The notes beneath the pieces are model-generated. The model was given only the letters and a program-made list of their open reading frames with translations. It searched no databases and was not told the origin of the DNA. From contig NZ_CP064689.1 of NCBI RefSeq assembly GCF_023100945.1, positions 8,042,001 to 8,106,000 on the forward strand: a DNA stretch of 64,000 nucleotides. Reading direction: 5' to 3'. A program made the position numbers and the translations under genes. The stretch comes from Bradyrhizobium sp. 200. Lineage in GTDB: Bacteria > Pseudomonadota > Alphaproteobacteria > Rhizobiales > Xanthobacteraceae. This document shows, one piece after another, positions 8,475 to 19,842 of the stretch (the stretch's first letter is position 1; every line of letters starts with the position of its first letter).

Positions 8475-9964
8475 CAGCTCTCGGCAGCGGGCCGGCGCAC
8501 CGGCCGGCCGGGCCTTGCCGCCACATCCATCACGCCATCGGCAATCAGCGGCTGGCCGCTGACCACCAGATGCCGTACGCCCTCAGACGGACGGTTCATC
8601 GCCGAGAAAGTCGCCCGGTCGGTCAGCGCCTCGAAATCGAACACGACAATGTCGGCATCCGCGCCCGGCTGCAGCTTTCCCTTGGCGCGCATGGCGGGCG
8701 TGCTGCGGGAAAGGATCTCCGCCGGGATCAGGGCACATTTGCGGACGCCTTCCAGCAGCGACACCGCCTTGCGCTCGCGCACCCACTCGCGAATGAAACG
8801 GGTGAAGCAACCCGCCGAACGCGGATGCGAGGTCGCGTCATCAGGCAGCGGCCAGGCGTCGCCGGTGTAAACGCTGCCGTCCGACAGCGTCCAGGGCATC
8901 GCGTCGGACGCGATCGCGCCGCCGGGATACAGCACCGAAATGTCCAGGAGGTCGCGATGGTGCGGATTGTTCTCCGTATCCAGGATATGCCACAGCACCA
9001 GCGTGGAGGGCTCCTCCGCCTGCGCCGCCAGCAATTCCTTCCGGTCGCGGAAGCGCCGCCCGTCGGTCACCCGCTGCACCGAATCGTAGCCTAGTCCGTT
9101 GCGCGCCTCGAATTCGGGATCGCTGAAGAAGGCTGCCGCCAGCACCGTCGAACCGGTGCCGTACGGATAGGCCTCCACCGTGATCGGCAGGTCCTGCGCC
9201 TGCGCCTTGGCCACCAGCACGGCGCAACGCTCCACGTCTGTCTTGCTGGACGAGTTGAAGTGGCAGATGTGCATGTGCGCGCCGGTGGCGCCGGCATAGC
9301 CGATCAGGCGGATATAGGCCTCGGCGGCGCTTTCCGGGTCGATGCGGGACATGTAGGCGACGTGGGTGAAGGTCGCCACATCATGCGCCGCCGCCAGTTG
9401 GCACACCGCGGTCAGCTCCTGTACGCCTGCCCCCGGGGCATAGGCGTTGAGGATGCCGATGCCGATGCCGCCCTCGTTCAATCCGCCAGCAAGGCGGTCG
9501 AGGATGCCGGCCACCTCCGTGTCGCTGGCCACGTTGTCGATCCAGCGGCGATCGCGCATGGCATTGCCGAACGCCTCCAGCGAGCTTTCGGCGTTGGAGC
9601 CGGTCATCGCGCCAATGCGCGCGAAGGCCCAGTTGGCGGCGGCGCCATAGTTCAGCACGCGTCCATGATCGGCCTGGCGCCGATACCAGGATGCGACCGG
9701 CAATACGCCCGCCTCGAGGTCGAGCGTCGTCGTCACCCCGTCGAACGCCTGCATGCGGTCCGCCGGGATCGACTGGCCGTGCGCGTGCAGGTCGATGAAG
9801 CCAGGAGCCACCACGAGCCCGGTCGCGTCGATCACCCGCTCGGCGCTGCCGAGCCCCGTGCCGACAGCGGAGATCCGGCCATCCAGCACCGCTACATCGC
9901 CGATAGCGTCCATCCCGCTCGCCGGATCCACCACCCGGCCGCCGCTGATCACCAAGCCACCCAT
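8474..9964 (-). CDS. D-aminoacylase-like amidohydrolase (N-acyl-D-amino-acid deacylase family)
   Basis: ATG 9964 is chosen because GAGGAGAG lies 8 nt upstream; the open frame extends further but without an RBS. The 496 aa show the amidohydrolase pattern: an N-terminal composite beta-sandwich strand (ISGGRVVDPASGM), the metal-binding H-x-H (FIDLHAHGQ), internal histidines (FTHVAYMS, MHICHF), and the returning sandwich GKLQPGADADIVVFD. The family removes acyl groups from D-amino acids or similar amides using zinc. It is coupled to a CobW-type GTPase. Confidence 0.85.
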   Translation of the reverse strand: MGGLVISGGRVVDPASGMDAIGDVAVLDGRISAVGTGLGSAERVIDATGLVVAPGFIDLHAHGQSIPADRMQAFDGVTTTLDLEAGVLPVASWYRRQADHGRVLNYGAAANWAFARIGAMTGSNAESSLEAFGNAMRDRRWIDNVASDTEVAGILDRLAGGLNEGGIGIGILNAYAPGAGVQELTAVCQLAAAHDVATFTHVAYMSRIDPESAAEAYIRLIGYAGATGAHMHICHFNSSSKTDVERCAVLVAKAQAQDLPITVEAYPYGTGSTVLAAAFFSDPEFEARNGLGYDSVQRVTDGRRFRDRKELLAAQAEEPSTLVLWHILDTENNPHHRDLLDISVLYPGGAIASDAMPWTLSDGSVYTGDAWPLPDDATSHPRSAGCFTRFIREWVRERKAVSLLEGVRKCALIPAEILSRSTPAMRAKGKLQPGADADIVVFDFEALTDRATFSAMNRPSEGVRHLVVSGQPLIADGVMDVAARPGRPVRRPAAES

Positions 9965-10450
9965 ATCGCCACTCTCCTCAACGCCAAAAACTTCAGTCCG
10001 GCAAGGCCGGCAGCCGCTCCGCAGGGCCGTGGACCGGCTATGTGCAGGCCGTCTCGGACCCAATAGAGGCAGATTTTCGGACCGACGACCACCTCCGCCG
10101 ATGCTGACGCATCATGCGTATTGCTCCACGAAACATGGCACGAGGTCCATTGTTGCCCGCATGCTCAAGGGCAAAGCCGCTGCTCAGCCATGGGGAAGAG
10201 CGGTCTAACGGCAGAAACCAACTGTAACTCTGTTACCACATTCGCGAGTTCAGTGCTGTTGTGCTCGCTGCGCTACAGACTCTGCGGCAAACATCAATAA
10301 GTGTGCTCCTGCGGGGGCAACCAAAGCGGCGCGGCGGTTGCGGACTCGTCGATGGCTATCGCGGTTCGACCTCGACGAGTCCGCATGCTCCGTTTTTCGA
10401 GCGCACGCGCGACGATCTGCAGGTTCCTGGAGAGAGCGGAGGGATTGGAT
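9965..10450. other. Intergenic region without a recognised gene
   Basis: This stretch of about 490 bp separates the amidohydrolase start from a small plus-strand gene. It must hold the promoter for the 9964-7542 operon. No RNA gene, strong hairpin or supported ORF was seen; short open frames lack an RBS. Confidence 0.5.
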
Positions 10451-10642
10451 ATGCGCAAACGTCCCGCTACGGCGCCTTCTACTGATTTCGACTTCATCAA
10501 GGCGTATTTCGAGCTAAAGAAATTGCGAGAAGACATTGAGTGCATCGAAAGATTATCGCGGCCGCCCCCAAGCCAAGCGACAGTAGCGGGCCGCGATACA
10601 CCCAAAGGTGATGGTGGCCGTCGAGGTATTTTGCGGTCTTAG
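10451..10642 (+). CDS. Small hypothetical protein (63 aa)
   Basis: The frame starts at ATG 10451 with a purine-rich GGAGGG about 8 nt upstream. The product begins MRKRPATAPSTDFDFIK and contains a short amphipathic helix (KAYFELKKLREDIECIERL), then a Pro/Gly-rich tail. No family was recognised. It stands alone, facing the sugar genes. The helical core and RBS favour a real gene. Confidence 0.5.
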   Translation: MRKRPATAPSTDFDFIKAYFELKKLREDIECIERLSRPPPSQATVAGRDTPKGDGGRRGILRS

Positions 10643-10691
10643 CGCCGCCAACCTGCAAACAAATTTTTGAAGGTCAGGTTGCTAACAGCAG

Positions 10692-12730
<2,039 letters not shown>

Positions 12731-13462
12731 ATGGCCCTTCCTCTCGCCCAACAGCAGTCGATTTTTGCCTGGGGCGACGACATCCCTTCAACGCCTGAGG
12801 ACATCCTTGCCCGCTACCTTCACCTTCGGGAAATCTCCAAGAGAATTCATGAAGAAGTTCTCAAGCGTGTATCGACTGACGCACTGCTGAATCACGCGCG
12901 CCGGCTCGGATTGGCACAAGGAAAGACGTTGCTTCTCGATGACATGGACGAGATGTTCTACGTCTACGACCTTGCCGTTTACACCGCACCGCCGGATCGT
13001 TCGCGGGCGATCGACCGTTACACGAAGTCGGCCAGATTCGATGCGCTGTCCGACGAAGGGCTGATACTGGACGCAATGCGCAGGTCGCAGTTTGCAATAC
13101 TCCTGATCGAACAGCGTCACGACGCGGTGGGTCTGATCGCCACCGATATTCTCCGCAACTCGAAAATTTGGCTGCTCGACGTCGGGATTGAGCGTTCGAT
13201 GGACGATGGAGAATTGATTGCCACCAGGTTGATCACGCCCGGACCGTTCTCGATGACTGCCGGCGTCATGGTGCCGTTCAAGATCGAAATGCTCGAGTCG
13301 ATTTGCATGCTGCTGCCGCAGCGCCCGTTTATAACGTGGGGCTCGCCGACGGCGTCATGCATCGCATGGCCTATCTCGACCTTGCCGATAGGACCTGACC
13401 TCAGATCGGACAAATTCGCGAACCGGCCAATATTTTCGAATGAAATCGGCCTCGCGGACTGA
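12731..13462 (+). CDS. Hypothetical protein, probably frameshifted near its 3' end
   Basis: ATG 12731 (MALPLAQQQ) is preferred; a GGGAGAG box precedes it. The body looks genuinely coding (LDDMDEMFYVYDLAVYTAPPD; LLDVGIERSMDDGE) but no family was recognised. After about 13315 this frame turns unusual (FITWGSPTASCIAWP), while the next frame reads PVYNVGLADGVMHRMAYLD and stops at 13396-13398. A 1-nt indel near 13300-13321 is therefore likely, and the original product would be about 222 aa. A sequencing error is possible. Confidence 0.6.
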   Translation: MALPLAQQQSIFAWGDDIPSTPEDILARYLHLREISKRIHEEVLKRVSTDALLNHARRLGLAQGKTLLLDDMDEMFYVYDLAVYTAPPDRSRAIDRYTKSARFDALSDEGLILDAMRRSQFAILLIEQRHDAVGLIATDILRNSKIWLLDVGIERSMDDGELIATRLITPGPFSMTAGVMVPFKIEMLESICMLLPQRPFITWGSPTASCIAWPISTLPIGPDLRSDKFANRPIFSNEIGLAD

Positions 13463-13571
13463 ACAGGAACGGCGAGACATTCCAAGTGCGGCGCACGCAG
13501 TCGTCCAACCGGCCACTTCGAAAGGACAATTAGCTGTCCACCGCTGCTCCCAAACCATTAGCTCGGGCGAA

Positions 13572-14945
13572 TCAGGCCGTCTCCACACTGGCGGATCTGG
13601 TTTCACTCGGCGTTCCAGCCGTCGCTTCCGGAAAGCGCAAGCTAGCGGTCGTCCCGCCGCCCGGGGTGGAGGTGATGATGAACTCCCCGCCATGGGCCGC
13701 CATGATCTCCTGGACTATCGCGAGGCCGAGGCCTGCGCCGTCTTCTGCGGCGTTGCCGGTCTGAAAGGGCTCGATGAACTTGCGCTCATCCCCCGGAGAG
13801 ATTCCGGCTCCGTCATCGCTGATCGACACGCTACCGCGGCCGAGCATCGCCGTGATGCGCTTGGCGCCTCCGGCGTGGATCAACGCATTGCCGACTAGAT
13901 TGGCCAAGGCGCTGCGGACGGCAGCCTCCACACCCTGCACGACCGCGGCATCCTCCTCGGCCTGCTCTAGCGACAATTCGATCCCCGCATCCAGCGCCGA
14001 CGGGCTGAAATCGGCAAGCACGTCCAGCGTCACGACCGCAAGGTCAATCGGCCGCTTTTCAATCGCATGATTTTGCAGCCGTGCCAGGTCCAGCATGGCC
14101 GAGACCAGCGACGTCAGGCGACGCACATCGCGCACAAGCGCGATCTTCAATTGGGGTTCGGCCACATCCTCGATCCTGGCACGCAGCAGCGTCAGCGGCG
14201 TCCGCAGCTGATGGGCTGCATTGCCGAGGAAACGGCGCTGCATCTTGATGTAGGTGTTGATCTCGTCGAAGGCGCGGTTCAGCGCCTCGACCAAAGGCTT
14301 GAGCTCGATCGGGACCTCATCAAGCGAAATCGATCCCTGCGGCGCCGCCGGGTCGATCGCGAGCGCGCGCCGCGTCACGCGATCGATGCCACGCGCCACG
14401 AAACGCCCCGACAACCATGCGCCGATCATCACCATCAACGCGAAGGCGAAGGCCACAATAAAAAGGGGGAAGATATTGCGACCAACGAACGACCTCAGAA
14501 CCTGGCCGAAGCGGACTTGCGCCCCGCCGATCATCATCACCAGATCGGACGGACCCCATGGGATGACGGCCAGGCAGAACGTAGAGTTCTGGTCCAGCGT
14601 ATTGAGGACCGAGAAACCGATCGGCCCGCTATAGGGAAGCGAGAACGGCAAGGCCGGCCTGTGCTCACTTCCGAACTCTGTGATCAACTTCTCGTAGGAC
14701 ACGACGTACCACAGGTTTGGGCTGAAGGATTTCAGCTCCTTGACACGGCGCGTGGACGGGATGGTCAGCGCGCGGCCGGGATCGACGACCGCGGCGTCGT
14801 ATAGAATGCCTGCAGCAACGCTGCACACGACCGGCTCGTATTCGCGTAGCTGGGACTGCCAGACGGCAATGGTGATCATGGCGAGAAAGATGGCCGTTGC
14901 GGCGAGGCCGAGCGAAAGCGCAAACGTCCGGGCGATCGACTTCAT
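13572..14945 (-). CDS. Sensor histidine kinase
   Basis: The 457-residue membrane kinase has two membrane segments (about residues 8-28 and 167-188) enclosing a periplasmic sensor domain of about 135 aa. A HisKA H-box follows (NAAHQLRTPL), then N-box NLVGNALIHAGG, G1 DDGAGI and G2 GAGLGLAIV. It would phosphorylate the response regulator whose stop overlaps its start codon (ATGA at 14942-14945). The signal is unknown. The adjacent MipA/OmpV gene suggests an envelope or antimicrobial-stress role (inference). Confidence 0.92.
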   Translation of the reverse strand: MKSIARTFALSLGLAATAIFLAMITIAVWQSQLREYEPVVCSVAAGILYDAAVVDPGRALTIPSTRRVKELKSFSPNLWYVVSYEKLITEFGSEHRPALPFSLPYSGPIGFSVLNTLDQNSTFCLAVIPWGPSDLVMMIGGAQVRFGQVLRSFVGRNIFPLFIVAFAFALMVMIGAWLSGRFVARGIDRVTRRALAIDPAAPQGSISLDEVPIELKPLVEALNRAFDEINTYIKMQRRFLGNAAHQLRTPLTLLRARIEDVAEPQLKIALVRDVRRLTSLVSAMLDLARLQNHAIEKRPIDLAVVTLDVLADFSPSALDAGIELSLEQAEEDAAVVQGVEAAVRSALANLVGNALIHAGGAKRITAMLGRGSVSISDDGAGISPGDERKFIEPFQTGNAAEDGAGLGLAIVQEIMAAHGGEFIITSTPGGGTTASLRFPEATAGTPSETRSASVETA

Positions 14946-15622
14946 CGGCTCTGCGCCATTCTGAGCACATAGCCGATGCCACGCATGCTGCGAATCTCGA
15001 CATTGCCGCCAAGCTCGTACAGCTTCTTGCGAAGCCGCGAGACCTGCGCCTCCAGCGTGTTGGATTCGATCTCGTCATCGAAGCCATAGATCTCCTCGAT
15101 CAAGGCAGCGCGGGTGACGACGCGGTCGCGGCGCATCAACAATGCGCCAAGGATCAGGGCTTCGCGCCGCCGCAACAAGACCTTTTTGTCGGCCACGACG
15201 GCGTCGTTGCTGCCGAGGTGCAGCACCACGTTTCCGAACGACAACACCGGCTGAACGAGGAGCCGCGGCCGCCGCAGCACGGCGCGCACGCGGGCGATGA
15301 ATTCATCCGGCTCGAACGGCTTGCTGAGATAATCATCCGCCCCGCCGTTGAGGCCTTCGATCACGTCTTCCTTGGTATCCTTTGCGGTCAGCATGATGAT
15401 AGCCGGCCGTTCCGGCAACTGGCTTAACGCCGTGACGATCGCAAGTGCGTCGCCATCCGGCAGCATGCGGTCGACGATCGCCAGATCGTATTTGAAGTTT
15501 TTCAGCGCGTGCCATGCGTCCGAAACCGATTCGACCGTATCGACCACACCGTGCAATTGCGTCAGCAAGCGACTGAGATAGGCGCCGATCTGCGGTTCGT
15601 CTTCGATCACGAGGGAGCGCAC
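14942..15622 (-). CDS. OmpR/PhoB-type response regulator
   Basis: The GTG start at 15622 is preceded by AAGGAAG. The 226 aa comprise a receiver domain with the acidic pair (VIEDEPQ), phospho-acceptor Asp (LAIVDRMLPDGD), Thr (MLTAKDT) and Lys (LSKPFEPDE), then a C-terminal winged helix (SNTLEAQVSRLRKKL, RGIGYVL). It is the first gene of the two-gene operon with the kinase and probably also controls the divergent gene for a MipA-like protein. Confidence 0.93.
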   Translation of the reverse strand: MRSLVIEDEPQIGAYLSRLLTQLHGVVDTVESVSDAWHALKNFKYDLAIVDRMLPDGDALAIVTALSQLPERPAIIMLTAKDTKEDVIEGLNGGADDYLSKPFEPDEFIARVRAVLRRPRLLVQPVLSFGNVVLHLGSNDAVVADKKVLLRRREALILGALLMRRDRVVTRAALIEEIYGFDDEIESNTLEAQVSRLRKKLYELGGNVEIRSMRGIGYVLRMAQSR

Positions 15623-15966
15623 AATGGTCTTCCTTGCAGCAGGCGGCCAACAAAGCCAGGGATCGTGACACTCCCTCTTTGGCCCGATTGTGGCGCTTCG
15701 GGCCAGGCGGACACCGTCCCTTATGGCAGGCGGACTGGCGAAGACAAGCTACGGCAGATTGAGCATATCTCCCGGTCACGCATAAAGAAAAACGATCGGC
15801 CTCGGCTCAGGCAATGTTCGGGCAATGCTTGTCTGCTGCTCGATTACGTCATCGTTGGACGTCGCGGGCGGCAATCTTGGGGCAATGTTGGCCAGCGATT
15901 TGGAGCGGGCTCGAATCCACACCACGCTGGCCCTGACAAAGAGGCCCGCCATCAGAGGCCCCTTTA
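15623..15966. other. Divergent intergenic region
   Basis: This 344-bp gap separates the response regulator from the MipA-like gene and should contain both promoters. No RNA gene or clear operator was recognised. Confidence 0.45.
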
Positions 15967-16863
15967 ATGAAGCATGCCATCGAAGCCGCCCTCCGCTTTC
16001 CCACAGGCGGCGCGCACCGAACTTTTTTCGCTGCGACGCTCGCAGCCCTCAGCGCGACGGTGGCCGTCTTCGACCGCGCATCAGCCCAGACTGCATTCAC
16101 CTTGCCGGCGCCCCCTTTTGAGCTGCCGTTGCTGCCGCCAGTGTCCGGCAACTGGACCGTCATGATCGGCGCGGAGGGCCAGTACAGGCCGGACTTTGAA
16201 GGAGCAAACCACAGCTTGTTCAGGCCGGTCCCGATCTTCTCCATCCGGCGCGCCGGTTCGGTGGATCAGTTTCGCAGCCCGCGCGACAACCCAAGCATCG
16301 CACTGATCGATTTCGGCGATCTGCGCGCGGGCCCTGCGGGCAAGTTCGTGCCGTCGCGAAAGGCAAGCAGCTATTCCGAGCTGAACGGTCTCGGCGACGT
16401 CAAGAGTGCGTTCGAGCTCGGCGGCTTCATCGAATATTTTCCTGTCGACTGGTTTCGCGTGCGCAACGAGACCCGCAAGGGCTTTGGCGGCCATCAGGGC
16501 GTCGTCTCCGACTTCTCGGCGGATTTCATCGTGCCGGTGACGCGGGCGATCACTGTTTCGGCCGGCCCGCGCTTCACATGGCAAAGCGCGAAGGCCGTCT
16601 CGCCCTATTTCAGCGTCGACGCCGTTCAAGCGATGACGACGGGGCTTCCGGTGTTCGACGCCAAGGGCGGTGCACACTCGGCCGGCGCGGGCGCACAGGT
16701 GAAGTATCGGATCAATCCGCAATGGGAGGTGCATTCCTACGTCGAATACGATCGGCTGCTCGGCGACGCGGCAAAAAGCCCGCTCCTGACCGCGCGCGGG
16801 TCGGTGAATCAGACGAAGGTCGGCATCGGCGCGTCCTACTCCTTCGACTTCAAGATCCAGTAG
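15967..16863 (+). CDS. MipA/OmpV family outer membrane protein
   Basis: The 298-residue product has a signal peptide ending near ASA-QTA (about residue 41). The MipA/OmpV pattern of short amphipathic beta strands follows (WTVMIGAEGQYRPDFEGA near the start of the mature part) and a C-terminal aromatic strand (GASYSFDFKIQ). MipA proteins scaffold peptidoglycan enzymes in some bacteria, and OmpV-like members form channels. The unknown exported protein encoded 8 nt downstream is likely co-transcribed. Confidence 0.88.
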   Translation: MKHAIEAALRFPTGGAHRTFFAATLAALSATVAVFDRASAQTAFTLPAPPFELPLLPPVSGNWTVMIGAEGQYRPDFEGANHSLFRPVPIFSIRRAGSVDQFRSPRDNPSIALIDFGDLRAGPAGKFVPSRKASSYSELNGLGDVKSAFELGGFIEYFPVDWFRVRNETRKGFGGHQGVVSDFSADFIVPVTRAITVSAGPRFTWQSAKAVSPYFSVDAVQAMTTGLPVFDAKGGAHSAGAGAQVKYRINPQWEVHSYVEYDRLLGDAAKSPLLTARGSVNQTKVGIGASYSFDFKIQ

Positions 16864-16871
16864 GGAACGCG

Positions 16872-17642
16872 ATGCGCACCGCCAGTCGATACGCCTGGAT
16901 TGCGATGGTCATCGTCTTTTGTATCGCGATGGCCGTCCTTCTTGTCCTGAGCAGCGGCGCTCATGCATTGTTCGAGACCCGGGACGCAAAGCTCAAGTTG
17001 GTCAAGACCGTCGGCATCGTTTCGGCGATCGGCGATCAATTCACCTTTGCAAAGGCGGGGCTGACCGGTCTCAACAACAGCCCTCGAACCGTGCCGATCG
17101 CCTCCTGGGGTCTCGACGACCTGATCGTGCAGCAGGTGACGGAGGCGCTGAGCGTCCGCTTCCAGGTGCAGCCGGTCACCTATCCGCGCGCCACCTTCGC
17201 GACGACCCAGGAATCGGCGATTACCGCCGTCAATCTCGTTCGCGGCGATCGGTTCAAGAAGCTCGTTCAGACCGAAGTGTCCCCGCAGGGGCTCGACGCC
17301 TACATCGTCATCACCAAGGCCAAAGCCTATTTCGGCGGCGGCAACCGAAAGGTGGAAGGCGTGGGCCTGATCGCTTACAGCACGGTTCTGGAATCATTCC
17401 GCCTGCTCCATGCGCTTTACGAGATCAGAGTTGTCGACGGCAAGACGTTCGACATCATCGAAAAACTGGCCGCCGGGCCGCCCGACGAAGCATCGAGCGT
17501 CCGCCTCCCCGGCCCTAGCGTGGTGATCGACGCGAGTTTCGATGAGCGAGACGAGAACCTGCGTCGAGCGATCGTTGATCTCGTCATCCGCAGCCTTCCG
17601 AACACGCTGAGCGATATGCATCTGGTCAATCGGAAGCAGTAA
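16872..17642 (+). CDS. Membrane-anchored hypothetical protein
   Basis: ATG 16872 is chosen, 8 nt after the MipA-like stop, with GGGAACG upstream; the longer open frame overlaps the previous gene. The 256 aa begin with a signal anchor (WIAMVIVFCIAMAVLLVLSSGA). The soluble part starts VKTVGIVSAIGDQFTFAKAG and shows an alternating beta/alpha pattern. No family was recognised. It probably works in the periplasm with the MipA-like protein. Confidence 0.75.
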   Translation: MRTASRYAWIAMVIVFCIAMAVLLVLSSGAHALFETRDAKLKLVKTVGIVSAIGDQFTFAKAGLTGLNNSPRTVPIASWGLDDLIVQQVTEALSVRFQVQPVTYPRATFATTQESAITAVNLVRGDRFKKLVQTEVSPQGLDAYIVITKAKAYFGGGNRKVEGVGLIAYSTVLESFRLLHALYEIRVVDGKTFDIIEKLAAGPPDEASSVRLPGPSVVIDASFDERDENLRRAIVDLVIRSLPNTLSDMHLVNRKQ

Positions 17643-17923
17643 GGTGCGCGCTCCCAAAATATCGAAAACAACCCCATGCAAAGTAGCAGGCGGCCGCCGG
17701 CATTCGACAAAGCAACTTGACACGTCGGGCAAATCAGCGGCATTCCTTCATTATCCCGCAATCCTGTAAACGCCCGTCGCTCCGCAATAGCGGGCGCGTC
17801 GGTCGCGATTGCGGCTCAAATCCTCACCCACAATTGAAATTGCAGGGATCACCGCGGCGAACGATCGCCTGCGCGTGGCCGAACCGCGCGCTTGGCCCAC
17901 GCGCGTGCCCAAGGAATCTCGAC

Positions 17924-18586
17924 ATGAACACCGCTCCGGACCTCACTGTGCCAACGGCGATCGCCGCAACCGGCCAGACTAAAGCTGCCGCAGCCCCGCG
18001 GATCAAGCTTCAGTCGCACGGATTCTCCATCGACCATCCAGACCCTGAAATCGGCGAACAGCTCATGGCGAACGCGCTGGGCGCAGCCGACCGCGAATCG
18101 ATGGATGGCATCCTCCGGCAATTGGTCAGGGCCAGCGTGAGCGGCGGGAGTCCCGACGAGGTCAACGTCTCTTTCATGATTTCGATGGTGAAGAGCATCA
18201 AGCCGAGGGACTCCGTCGAGGCCATGCTGGTGGCGCAGATGGTTTCGGTTCATGTGATGGCGATGCGATGTGCCCATCACCTCGCGAATGCGGAAGACCT
18301 TGCCCGGCACGACAGCGCCGCGCGCGCATTGGGCAGGCTCGCCCGCACGTTTCCCGCCCAGATCGAGGCGCTCAACCGCCACCGGAGCCATGGCGAGCCC
18401 GCCATCACCGTGCAGAACGTGTCGGTGGGCGACGGCGGCAAGGCCATTGTCGGCAACGTCACGCAGCATGCGAGCGTGATCGTGTCGGACAAGAGCCCCG
18501 CATCCGCGGCGCGGAATGCGCCGAAGGCCGCAGGCTCCAGGCGAAGGCGCGATTCCGCCGATGCCAAGCGGGAAGCACAGGCATGA
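17924..18586 (+). CDS. Hypothetical protein paired with an HGG-motif protein
   Basis: ATG 17924 (MNTAPDLTVPTAIAA) is preferred over further upstream starts because it gives a compact 220-aa product; GGAATC lies upstream. The C-terminal half contains VQNVSVGDGGKAIVGNVTQ and a basic tail. The stop overlaps the ATG of the next gene (ATGA). The pair is a type I have seen together in rhizobia, possibly of phage origin, but no function is known to me. Confidence 0.7.
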   Translation: MNTAPDLTVPTAIAATGQTKAAAAPRIKLQSHGFSIDHPDPEIGEQLMANALGAADRESMDGILRQLVRASVSGGSPDEVNVSFMISMVKSIKPRDSVEAMLVAQMVSVHVMAMRCAHHLANAEDLARHDSAARALGRLARTFPAQIEALNRHRSHGEPAITVQNVSVGDGGKAIVGNVTQHASVIVSDKSPASAARNAPKAAGSRRRRDSADAKREAQA

Positions 18587-18849
18587 GCGATCACATCAGA
18601 AATGCCGGCCCGATGCTGGCGAGCCCACGTTGTGGTGCCAAAACCCGTTCCGGCGCCGCGTGCCGCTCGCCGGCGGTGCACGGCAAAAAGCGCTGCCGCA
18701 TGCACGGCGGCGCCCAAGGATCAGGCGCGCCAAGGGCAAACCGGAACGCGCGCAAGCACGGCCTGTTCACAAGGGATGCCATCGCCGAGCGAAGGCGGAT
18801 TCAGGCGTTGTTGGGAGAAGCGCTGAAGTTGCTGGAAGAGATGAGGTGA
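18583..18849 (+). CDS. Small HGG-motif protein (88 aa)
   Basis: It starts at ATG 18583 overlapping the upstream TGA. The product has two C-x(n)-C/H clusters (PRCGAKTRSGAACRSP, KKRCRMHGG) that look like a small zinc-binding module. A G/A-rich linker (GSGAPRANRNARKHG) and a charged C-terminal helix follow. Similar short proteins occur in prophages and rhizobial islands. Its 3' end is duplicated about 1 kb downstream. Confidence 0.75.
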   Translation: MSDHIRNAGPMLASPRCGAKTRSGAACRSPAVHGKKRCRMHGGAQGSGAPRANRNARKHGLFTRDAIAERRRIQALLGEALKLLEEMR

Positions 18850-18863
18850 TTGGCTTTCGCAAA
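18754..18863 (+). repeat. Direct repeat copy 1, flanking the PIN toxin-antitoxin locus
   Basis: About 110 bp covering the 3' end of the HGG gene and a few bases beyond (AAGCACGGCC to GATTGGCTTTCGCAAA). It recurs in the same orientation at 19747-19856 with roughly ten differences. The toxin-antitoxin pair lies exactly between the copies. Confidence 0.85.
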
Positions 18864-18943
18864 CAGCGCGCAGACCAAAAGAAATTAGCGACGGATCAAT
18901 CAAATCCGATGGCGGAACGGCTCAGATGTTGATTGCTCGGCGA

Positions 18944-19375
18944 TCAGATCGCATTCCGGAGAGGATTGACGATCTCAATGTCGGCAAAGTCTTTCTCGTT
19001 GTCGGTGACGACGATGCAGTCGTTGGCCTCGGCAATCGCAGCGATGATCGTGTCGAGCGCGCTGCGCGGCCTTCCCTTCGCGGTTCCCTCAGCCATCAAG
19101 CGAGCCCAGATCAGGGCCGCCTTTTCGTCAAACGGCAGCACGCGGCCAGCGAAAAGCGCCGATGGCCCTTCCGGACCGGAAAACCAGGCATCAAGCTGGT
19201 CACGCTTCCGCCCGGCGGGGTTTTCCAGTACGCCGCGGCGGATTTCGGCGACCGTGAGCGAGGCAATGAATAGATCGTCGTCGACCTGCCCTCCCATCCA
19301 GGCCAGCAGCGCTTCCGAAGGCGTCGGCTTTGTGACGTTGCTGATGATGTTGGTGTCGAGGAGATAACGGCTCAC
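18944..19375 (-). CDS. vapC: Type II toxin, PIN domain (VapC family)
   Basis: The 143-residue protein starts YLLDTNIISNV, the first PIN acidic site (D-T-N). It has E in TVAEIRRGV, then SALDTIIAAIAEA and VVTDNEKDF, giving the full set of acidic residues of a VapC-type Mg-dependent RNase. Its start overlaps the antitoxin stop by 4 nt, the usual arrangement. VapC toxins cleave tRNA or rRNA when the antitoxin decays. Confidence 0.92.
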   Translation of the reverse strand: MSRYLLDTNIISNVTKPTPSEALLAWMGGQVDDDLFIASLTVAEIRRGVLENPAGRKRDQLDAWFSGPEGPSALFAGRVLPFDEKAALIWARLMAEGTAKGRPRSALDTIIAAIAEANDCIVVTDNEKDFADIEIVNPLRNAI

Positions 19376-19686
19376 AGTTCAACCTTGCGCCCGGTTTCGA
19401 ACTGACGAACCGGAGCGATATCGGCACCTACGAGAGGCGAACGGCGAAGCGCCTCAAGAATGCCGCCCTTCCTGGGCGGCTCACCGGAAATTGTCTGACT
19501 GACTGCGGCGCGCAGCCGTGAGGCATCCGGCCCGTCCTCCGCCAGGCGTCGCGCGAGCGATCGGATGAGGTCGCGGTCACCGTCGAGCCCAAGAACCTCG
19601 AACCGGGCCATTCCCCGCTTTTGGAGACGATTCCGATAGTTCCTGATCGCGCGCTTCTGAGACTTGCTGCCCAAAATGCTCTCCAC
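19372..19686 (-). CDS. Antitoxin partner of the PIN toxin
   Basis: The 104-residue basic protein begins MESILGSKSQKRAIRNYRNRLQKRG, an N-terminal DNA-binding-like region. It ends with a hydrophobic/charged tail (EALRRSPLVGADI) suited to wrapping the toxin. It is upstream of and overlaps vapC. An AT-rich promoter-like stretch (ATATATCCAGTAATATAAC) lies directly upstream at about 19690-19709. Confidence 0.82.
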   Translation of the reverse strand: MESILGSKSQKRAIRNYRNRLQKRGMARFEVLGLDGDRDLIRSLARRLAEDGPDASRLRAAVSQTISGEPPRKGGILEALRRSPLVGADIAPVRQFETGRKVEL

Positions 19687-19731
19687 GGATATATCCAGTA
19701 ATATAACCAGACTTCAGGTGGGCCGCAAGGG

Positions 19732-19842
19732 ATGGCGGCAAGCAGGAAGCACGGCCTGTTCACCAGGGATGCGATCGCCGAGCGAAGGCGGATTCAGGCG
19801 CTGTTGGGTGAAGCGCGGAAGCTGCTGGAAGAGATGAAGTGA
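19732..19842 (+). pseudogene. Truncated duplicate of the HGG-motif gene
   Basis: The frame from ATG 19732 gives 36 aa whose last 32 match the C-terminus of the 18583-18849 product almost exactly (KHGLFTRDAIAERRRIQALL). The N-terminal cysteine cluster is missing. It is a leftover of a duplication or of an insertion that placed the toxin-antitoxin locus between two copies. Confidence 0.75.

Noticed and set aside
15900..15930. A GCTCGAATCCA segment resembling a tRNA T-arm
   Set aside because: No pairing T stem or acceptor stem surrounds it.
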